The notes beneath the pieces are model-generated. The model worked only from the letters and a program-made list of their open reading frames with translations. It was not told the DNA's origin and did no database searches. The position numbers and the translations under genes are program-made. From the NCBI GenBank assembly GCA_021203365.1, contig JAJQBI010000076.1:1-36614 (forward strand): DNA of 36,614 bases, written 5' to 3'. Source of the DNA: Clostridiales bacterium. Lineage in GTDB: Bacteria; Bacillota; Clostridia; Lachnospirales; Lachnospiraceae. Numbering within the stretch: the first letter of the stretch is position 1; every line of letters begins with the position of its first letter. Below are positions 32,122 to 36,614 of the stretch, piece by piece.

Positions 32122-32946
32122 TCAGGCCAGGTTTTTTATATGCGCATCCAGATCCCTCATAATCTGCTCATATTCTTCCTGAGTCGGCACCTTGTGATGC
32201 CAGTTCGCCCTGTTTTCCATCAGAGAGGAACCGCAGCCCTTTGTCGTGTTGGCAATAAGCACGGTCGGGCATCCCTTCACAGTCTTTGCCATTTCAAACG
32301 CCCCATACAGGGCATCTGTGTCATTCCCGTCCACGCAGATCACATTCCAGCCAAAGCTGGAAAAGCGGGCGCCAAGGTCGTCGTGGTGCATCACATCCTC
32401 TGTGCTTCCTGAAATCTGCAGACGGTTGCGGTCCACCACCGCACAGAGGTTGTCAAGCTTATAGTGACTTGCCGACATCACGCCCTCCCAGACGGAGCCT
32501 TCCGCCAGCTCCCCGTCTCCCATCACGGTATAGACACGGGAATCCTTTTTATTCATCCTGCCAGCAAGCGCCATACCCACACAAACGGGAAGCCCGTGTC
32601 CCAGAGAGCCGGAGTTCATCTCAATTCCGGGGAGCTTATTATTGGGATGGCCAATGAATTCTGAGCCGAATTTTGAAAACTCATGGATGACCTGATCGAT
32701 GGGGAAAAAGCCTTTCGCTGCCAGCACTGCATACAGCGCTTCTACGGAATGCCCCTTGCTCATGACAAAGAGATCCCGATCCGGGCTGTCCATATTTTCC
32801 GGAGAGATATTCATCTCCTTAAAATACAGGGTTGTCAGAATTTCCATCACACTCATGTCGCCGCCGATATGTCCGCCTTTTCCGGCCATGATCATGTTGA
32901 TGACGTCTTTTCTCAGCTCATATGCTTTTACCTTCAGATTTTCCAT
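32122..32946 (-). CDS. Transketolase N-terminal (thiamine diphosphate-binding) subunit
   Basis: 274 residues. It has the GHIGGDMS and SKGHS motifs, HPNNKLPGIEMNSGSLGHGL, and the thiamine diphosphate motif GDGELAEG...VVDRNRLQ. This is the usual length of split transketolases, which need the separate C-terminal subunit encoded just downstream. The gene starts 5 nt after the isomerase-family gene. Split transketolases of sugar-specific operons act on special ketose phosphates as well as on xylulose 5-phosphate; the exact substrate is not readable here. Confidence 0.93.
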   Translation of the reverse strand: MENLKVKAYELRKDVINMIMAGKGGHIGGDMSVMEILTTLYFKEMNISPENMDSPDRDLFVMSKGHSVEALYAVLAAKGFFPIDQVIHEFSKFGSEFIGHPNNKLPGIEMNSGSLGHGLPVCVGMALAGRMNKKDSRVYTVMGDGELAEGSVWEGVMSASHYKLDNLCAVVDRNRLQISGSTEDVMHHDDLGARFSSFGWNVICVDGNDTDALYGAFEMAKTVKGCPTVLIANTTKGCGSSLMENRANWHHKVPTQEEYEQIMRDLDAHIKNLA

Positions 32947-32950
32947 GGTC

Positions 32951-34351
32951 TCACTCTCCTCTTAAATAGGCCTTAACGTTCTCTTCAACCGGGTCATACA
33001 GGTCCAGTGTGACACCAATGTATTTACATGCCTCATACAGAACCGGCACCACATTTTTGTGAATGCCAACGCAGTGGTGGATGTAGGGTCCTTCCACAAT
33101 CTTTGCCTCCAGGCGTTTAATGTTCTCTACCTCTACCCAGAGATAGGTTCCCATTCCTTTCGGCCCGTCCACGCCCTTCGCATTTCCCAGCAGCAGCGAG
33201 TATTCGCCGTTGTCTCCGTCAAAGCGGCACAGCGTCACATCCCCGTGCTTTGCCTCTGCCGTGATGCTGCCCGGATGGTCAAATGCCAGCGGATAGGTCA
33301 GCTTCGGTGTCTCACGGGCCACCGAGATCGGCCACGGGCCACAGTGCTGCAGAAGCTCGCCGTTCGGGTTATCCGGATGGCGGATGGTCCAGTCCGCGAA
33401 AAAGCTTCTCTGCTCGTTCATCCCTGCCGCTTCCACCATCAGAGCGGTGATCGCACCGTGGATATCCGTCTCACAGACAATCGGGATACCCTCTTCATTT
33501 AAAAGAGCGTTTGCCGCACAGGGCATGATTCCAAGCTCCGACTGCAACTGGTTCCAGCACTGGATGGCTCCGGCCTGACAGCCGTATTTTTCAATGAGCC
33601 TCTTCAGCGCCACCTTCAGCGCCGCCACATTCTCCAGCTCGTTTTCTTTGATACAGATTTCCATATGACTGCGGCAGTATTCCATGACCTCCGCCACCTC
33701 GGTGTGCTCCTCTTTTGCAAGCTTTACCTGATCCGTAAGCTCCGGCATCGGGATCGGGGAGAGCTGAATATTGAATTTCTCCAGCAGCTCGCCCTCATTG
33801 CACATCGTGGACCAGAACTCGAAGGGTCTGGTGGAAATCTGAAGGATGCGGATATTTCTGAAAGTTTTCACCACATTGCATACCGCCAGAAAATCACGGA
33901 TTCCCCGCTCGAAGACCGGATCCTCCAACCGGCAGTTGGTCATATAGGTAAACGGAATACCAAAGCGGCGCAGCACCTTCCCGGTGGCAAACAGACCGCA
34001 CTGCGTATCCCGCAGGCGGACGCCGTTCGGCTCGGGGCGCTCATCCAGCGGTCCCCAGAGAAGTACCGGTACGTTCAGATCCTTTGCCAGACGGGCGCAC
34101 TCAAACTCGGTTCCGAAATTACAGTGGGGAAGAAACAGCCCGTCTATTTTTTCCGCCTTAAATTTTTCCGCGATCTTTACGCGGTCAGCGTCGTTATAAA
34201 GAAGCCCTTCCTCGTTGATATCTGTGATATCCACAAAATCAATTCCAAGCTCCGTAAGCCTTTTTGCTGTCAGTCCCCGATATTTCACCGCGTCCGGCGC
34301 GCTGAAAATACTGCGTCTTGTGGGGGCGAATCCAATTTTAATCGTTGTCAT
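32951..34351 (-). CDS. L-fucose/L-arabinose isomerase family protein
   Basis: 466 residues from the ATG at 34351 (GGAGGAAACAGAAA before it); an in-frame ATG at 34390 lacks a site. The fold resembles L-fucose and L-arabinose isomerase: an N-terminal Rossmann-like domain (DGLFLPHCNFG), a central domain with the metal-site Glu-Asp region (CETDIHGAIT) and a C-terminal barrel with HHCVG. It should convert an aldose to a ketose with Mn2+ or a similar metal. It is the first gene of the operon, divergent from LacI. Substrate candidates are a pentose or deoxyhexose released from plant glycans. Confidence 0.85.
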   Translation of the reverse strand: MTTIKIGFAPTRRSIFSAPDAVKYRGLTAKRLTELGIDFVDITDINEEGLLYNDADRVKIAEKFKAEKIDGLFLPHCNFGTEFECARLAKDLNVPVLLWGPLDERPEPNGVRLRDTQCGLFATGKVLRRFGIPFTYMTNCRLEDPVFERGIRDFLAVCNVVKTFRNIRILQISTRPFEFWSTMCNEGELLEKFNIQLSPIPMPELTDQVKLAKEEHTEVAEVMEYCRSHMEICIKENELENVAALKVALKRLIEKYGCQAGAIQCWNQLQSELGIMPCAANALLNEEGIPIVCETDIHGAITALMVEAAGMNEQRSFFADWTIRHPDNPNGELLQHCGPWPISVARETPKLTYPLAFDHPGSITAEAKHGDVTLCRFDGDNGEYSLLLGNAKGVDGPKGMGTYLWVEVENIKRLEAKIVEGPYIHHCVGIHKNVVPVLYEACKYIGVTLDLYDPVEENVKAYLRGE

Positions 34352-34497
34352 TTTCTGTTTCCTCCTTATCCTCTGCAATCTTTTCCGCAATGCGACTGGT
34401 TTTACAGTTCCTTTTTTATTTTGCTTTCTTATCCATCTGTCTTCATTTTATAAATCCATTCTTATTCTATTCAGGATGGAGATTTATTTCCATATTA

Positions 34498-34520
34498 AAT
34501 AAAGTTATAATTACTTTATT
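34498..34520. promoter_or_regulatory. Candidate operator palindrome between the isomerase and lacI genes
   Basis: AATAAAGT and ACTTTATT, exact inverted repeats, lie 7 bp apart. A further AACTTTATT half-site follows at 34523-34531. It is the strongest symmetric site in the 334-bp divergent region. It does not have the central CG typical of LacI sites. Confidence 0.45.
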
Positions 34521-34533
34521 TTTAACTTTATTC

Positions 34534-34562
34534 TTGTGTTTACTGGAATGATCGGCTATACT
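34534..34562 (+). promoter_or_regulatory. Candidate lacI-type gene promoter
   Basis: TATACT (34557-34562) lies 17 bp after TTGTGT (34534-34539), a weak -35 box. Confidence 0.45.
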
Positions 34563-34633
34563 GTCAGAAATGACACAGATAAACTTTTATCGTAACTGCG
34601 AAGCCTCTGGCCGCTGCCATTTATTACAAGATA

Positions 34634-34664
34634 TAGGGGCAAAAGTATTTAACCCCTATGATAC
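34634..34664 (+). repeat. Short hairpin repeat before the lacI-type gene
   Basis: TAGGGGC-AAAAGTATTT-AACCCCTA followed by TGATAC. It shares CAAAAGTATTT and CCCCTATG with the copy at 15698 and the CAAAAG-TATTTT...CTATGATAC plan with those at 17694 and 26510. Confidence 0.65.
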
Positions 34665-34685
34665 CTGAGAATTGGGGGAAATCAT

Positions 34686-35693
34686 ATGGGAGTTACTGCA
34701 AAAGAACTGGCCCGCCGCCTGAATCTGTCCGAGACAGCCGTTTCAATGGCACTCAATAACAAAACCGGAGTCAGCCAGGAGACAAGAAAACGCGTAATCA
34801 GAGAAGCCGAGAACCTGGGCTATGATTTTTCCAGGCTTTCCATGAAAAAGAACCACGCGGGAATCATTTACTGTATCGTCTGGCGGGCACACAATGCCAT
34901 TTTGAACTATACTCCGATTTTTTTAGAGCTGACAGACGGGATTACGGAAGAATGCCGAAAACATGAATACCGGCTTCAAACCATACAGATATATGAAAAA
35001 ACAGGCGATTTTCAGCGGACAGTGGAAGACCTGCGCCTCTCCGACTGTGCCGGAATCATTTTACTGGGAACCGAAATCACCGCAGAAATCTGCCGGGAAT
35101 TTCTCCGCTTATCGGTTCCTGTTGTGCTTCTGGATACCTATTTTGAATCACTGGAATGCAGCAGTGTACTGATCAACAATACACAGGGCGCTTATCTGGC
35201 CACCGGATATCTGATTGACCGCACGCAAAGTCAGCCCGGATATCTGAAATCTTCTTACCGTATAGAGAATTTTGAAGAACGCAACACAGGATTCACGAAA
35301 GCAGTCCGCGAACATGGGTTATCTGTGTCCAAAAGCATCCGGCATGAACTGGCGCCCTCCATCGACGGAGCGTTTTCAGATATGCTGGAAATCATCGATC
35401 GGGGAGACGAAATTGCAAGATGCTATTTTGCTGACAACGACCTGATTGCCATCGGGGCCATCCGCGCCCTTAAACTGCGCGGATATAAAATACCCGATGA
35501 TGTAGCCATCATCGGGTTTGATAATATTTCGGAGGGTAAGATTGTCGAGCCCTCCCTGACCACCATCGACATTCCGCGCAGATTCATGGGACAGACAGCT
35601 GCCAAGCAGCTTCTGGCTCAGATTGCAAATCCGGTTTCACACACGGTAAAGATTGAGGTGTCCACTCGTCTCATAAAGCGGTTTTCTGCCTGA
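34686..35693 (+). CDS. LacI-family transcriptional regulator
   Basis: 335 residues. The N-terminal HTH (VTAKELARRLNLSETAVSMALNNKTGVS) with the hinge helix is typical. Residues about 60-335 are the periplasmic-binding-protein-like sugar domain, with the conserved end DDVAIIGFDNISEGKIVEPSLTTIDIP. The start follows TTGGGGGAA. It is divergent from the isomerase operon and probably represses it until the sugar binds. Confidence 0.93.
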   Translation: MGVTAKELARRLNLSETAVSMALNNKTGVSQETRKRVIREAENLGYDFSRLSMKKNHAGIIYCIVWRAHNAILNYTPIFLELTDGITEECRKHEYRLQTIQIYEKTGDFQRTVEDLRLSDCAGIILLGTEITAEICREFLRLSVPVVLLDTYFESLECSSVLINNTQGAYLATGYLIDRTQSQPGYLKSSYRIENFEERNTGFTKAVREHGLSVSKSIRHELAPSIDGAFSDMLEIIDRGDEIARCYFADNDLIAIGAIRALKLRGYKIPDDVAIIGFDNISEGKIVEPSLTTIDIPRRFMGQTAAKQLLAQIANPVSHTVKIEVSTRLIKRFSA

Positions 35694-35779
35694 TCCGTTG
35701 ATTCCAAAGCCGTGCGAAAAGTGTTTCTCTTCCTGCATGGATGGCCAGCCTTGCTGATAAGCGTGGAATCTTACTTTAT

Positions 35780-35806
35780 TGATAATATGTTTAACCGGGT
35801 AGCCGG
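35780..35806 (+). repeat. Direct repeat, left of the toxin-antitoxin cassette
   Basis: TGATAATATGTTTAACCGGG then TAGCCGG. It resembles 36087-36116 in the same orientation, with about five differences and one extra base. It may include the -10 region of the toxin transcript. Confidence 0.5.
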
Positions 35807-35853
35807 GGGACGTGCTTTCATCCGACCTGAGCCTTACAGGGAGGGTGATGCTT

Positions 35854-35937
35854 ATGAGTACATATGAAGAATTCATGATTATACTGACCACAGGCCTTTT
35901 GATCGTTGCAATTCTGAATCTGAAAAATAAGAAATAG
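35854..35937 (+). CDS. BsrG/TxpA-like type I toxin (holin-like small membrane peptide)
   Basis: 27 residues, with the start MSTYEEFMII, one hydrophobic helix (about 7-22) and a basic end LKNKK. MSTYE followed by a single membrane helix and a Lys-rich tail is the pattern of the TxpA/BsrG holin-like toxins. The ATG at 35854 is 8 nt after GGGAGGG. The site GGAGGGTGATGC can pair with GCACTCACCCTCC at 36008-36020 in the 3' untranslated region, which would keep translation off, as known in this family. Expression would depolarise or disturb the membrane. Confidence 0.8.
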   Translation: MSTYEEFMIILTTGLLIVAILNLKNKK

Positions 35938-36031
35938 CCGTCCTGTACCTGGAAAGTTTCGGACGACTATTTCTATAATCAGATGATTTGCCGGGTCGGG
36001 TGACTCGCACTCACCCTCCGACTGCCTTGTT
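35922..36031 (-). ncRNA. Antisense RNA antitoxin
   Basis: From a consensus promoter the transcript runs back across the toxin 3' region. It ends in a 12-bp hairpin (35961-35972 with 35932-35943) followed on the minus strand by CTTATTTTT. About 110 nt long, it is complementary to the 3' end of the toxin mRNA, like RatA for txpA. Confidence 0.75.
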
Positions 36032-36037
36032 AAGCAT

Positions 36038-36066
36038 ATTATAGCATTTGCACTGATGTGATGCAA
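36038..36066 (-). promoter_or_regulatory. Promoter of the antitoxin RNA
   Basis: TTGCAT (36061-36066) and a perfect TATAAT (36038-36043) are 17 bp apart on the minus strand. Confidence 0.8.
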
Positions 36067-36080
36067 ACATTTTTTATTTT
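36047..36080 (+). terminator. Terminator of the toxin mRNA
   Basis: TTTGCA pairs with TGCAAA, then CATTTTTTATTTT follows. It overlaps the antitoxin promoter, a compact layout usual for such loci. Confidence 0.5.
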
Positions 36081-36086
36081 CAAAAC

Positions 36087-36116
36087 TGAATAATATGTTT
36101 ATCCAGGCAGCCGACA
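36087..36116 (+). repeat. Direct repeat, right of the toxin-antitoxin cassette
   Basis: TGAATAATATGTTTATCCAG then GCAGCCGACA, a degenerate copy of 35780-35806 in the same orientation. Confidence 0.5.
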
Positions 36117-36129
36117 GGCGGCTCTCTAC

Positions 36130-36152
36130 CCGTTCCGAATCTTGCGGAACGG
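36130..36152. terminator. Hairpin after the rhamnosidase gene
   Basis: CCGTTCCG (36130-36137) and CGGAACGG (36145-36152) pair perfectly. It is 22 nt after the stop of the minus-strand gene. No U run follows, so termination is uncertain. Confidence 0.4.
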
Positions 36153-36173
36153 ATCGAAAGTTATCTTATCCGG

Positions 36174-36614
36174 TCACTTATCGGACAGCACCTCAACCGT
36201 TTCATACCTGACTGTATAAGTTCCCGCAGTCAGGTGACAGACCTCATCTTTCACCCATGCAAACATCGGGTTTTCTTTATCCCCGTAAGTCTCCGGCTTC
36301 GCCAGCGGCAGCCGCAGAACAGCGCTGCAGCCAAACGGAACTGTCACAGACAGTGTTACGTGAGAGGAATCAGTCATCTCCCAGCTGCTTTTGTATAATC
36401 CGGCCGGGGAATCATAGGACGCGGACACTTTCCGCAGGGTTCCGTTCAGAATCGGCATAAAGGCCACTTTTCGAAGACCGGGAGCCTCATCCACGGTGTT
36501 GATGCCCGCCACATGGCGGAACATCCATTCCAGGACAGATCCATATGCGTAGTGGTTCATGCTGTTCATGCTGATGCCGGAGATCGTCCCGTCGTCAAGC
36601 AGGCTGTTCCAGCG
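36174..36614 (-). CDS. GH78 alpha-L-rhamnosidase, C-terminal part (cut by window edge)
   Basis: 146 residues remain, open to the right edge. The stretch GISMNSMNHYAYGSVLEWMFRHVAGI is the typical end of the (alpha/alpha)6 barrel of GH78, where MNSxNHYAYG holds the conserved His-Tyr of the active-site side. The following beta-sandwich (about 45-146) is the usual C-terminal domain. It cleaves terminal L-rhamnose from plant glycosides or rhamnogalacturonan. The N-terminus and any signal peptide are outside the window. Confidence 0.88.
   Translation of the reverse strand, partial: RWNSLLDDGTISGISMNSMNHYAYGSVLEWMFRHVAGINTVDEAPGLRKVAFMPILNGTLRKVSASYDSPAGLYKSSWEMTDSSHVTLSVTVPFGCSAVLRLPLAKPETYGDKENPMFAWVKDEVCHLTAGTYTVRYETVEVLSDK

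Overview
The window looks like a chromosomal segment of a gut-type Clostridia, most likely Lachnospiraceae. This rests on moderate GC content, strong AGGAGG-type ribosome binding sites, an FMN-riboswitch-controlled ribDEBAH cluster, a VTC/DUF4956/carbohydrate-binding-domain trio, a CIRCE element and a BsrG/TxpA-like type I toxin. The placement is inferred from gene content and style only. The left edge cuts through the C-terminus of a receptor-like kinase and the right edge cuts through a GH78 alpha-L-rhamnosidase.

Positions 1-6960 (minus strand) hold a five-gene protein-phosphorylation module: a cytoplasmic Ser/Thr kinase fused to FHA, a zinc-ribbon/FHA protein, a membrane-anchored PP2C phosphatase, a PrsW-type intramembrane protease fused to FHA, and a single-pass kinase whose outer part is built of BspA-type leucine-rich repeats. 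The likely promoter has a G8 tract in a 19-bp spacer. Positions 7036-11029 (plus strand) are the riboflavin operon (promoter, RFN riboswitch, terminator, ribD, ribE, ribBA, ribH). It is followed by a DUF134/NifX-like fusion and an RluD-type pseudouridine synthase.

Positions 13017-18571 (minus strand) carry a small membrane protein behind a long attenuator-like hairpin, a secreted carbohydrate-binding-domain protein, DUF4956, a VTC polyphosphate polymerase-like protein and a GT8 glycosyltransferase. A broken Uma2 gene lies between the last two. Positions 18738-23419 are a heterodimeric ABC exporter with a divergent TetR regulator. Positions 23646-26600 are lon-mazG under a CIRCE-type operator; a 198-bp element with terminal inverted repeats sits in the lon leader. 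Positions 26656-28098 hold ykgJ-like and sirtuin genes divergent from an Rrf2 regulator and a short-chain dehydrogenase. The sirtuin has Gln in place of the catalytic His and resembles ADP-ribosylating class M sirtuins.

Positions 29464-35693 are a sugar operon: an L-fucose/L-arabinose-isomerase-family protein, a split transketolase (the C-terminal subunit carries a frameshift in an A7 run) and an FGGY kinase, with a divergent LacI regulator. The isomerase, kinase and split transketolase are the enzyme set expected for a branched or unusual pentose such as D-apiose. Positions 35780-36116 carry a 27-residue type I toxin with an antisense RNA antitoxin, flanked by short direct repeats. A family of short hairpin repeats ending in TATGATAC or a close variant recurs at four intergenic places.
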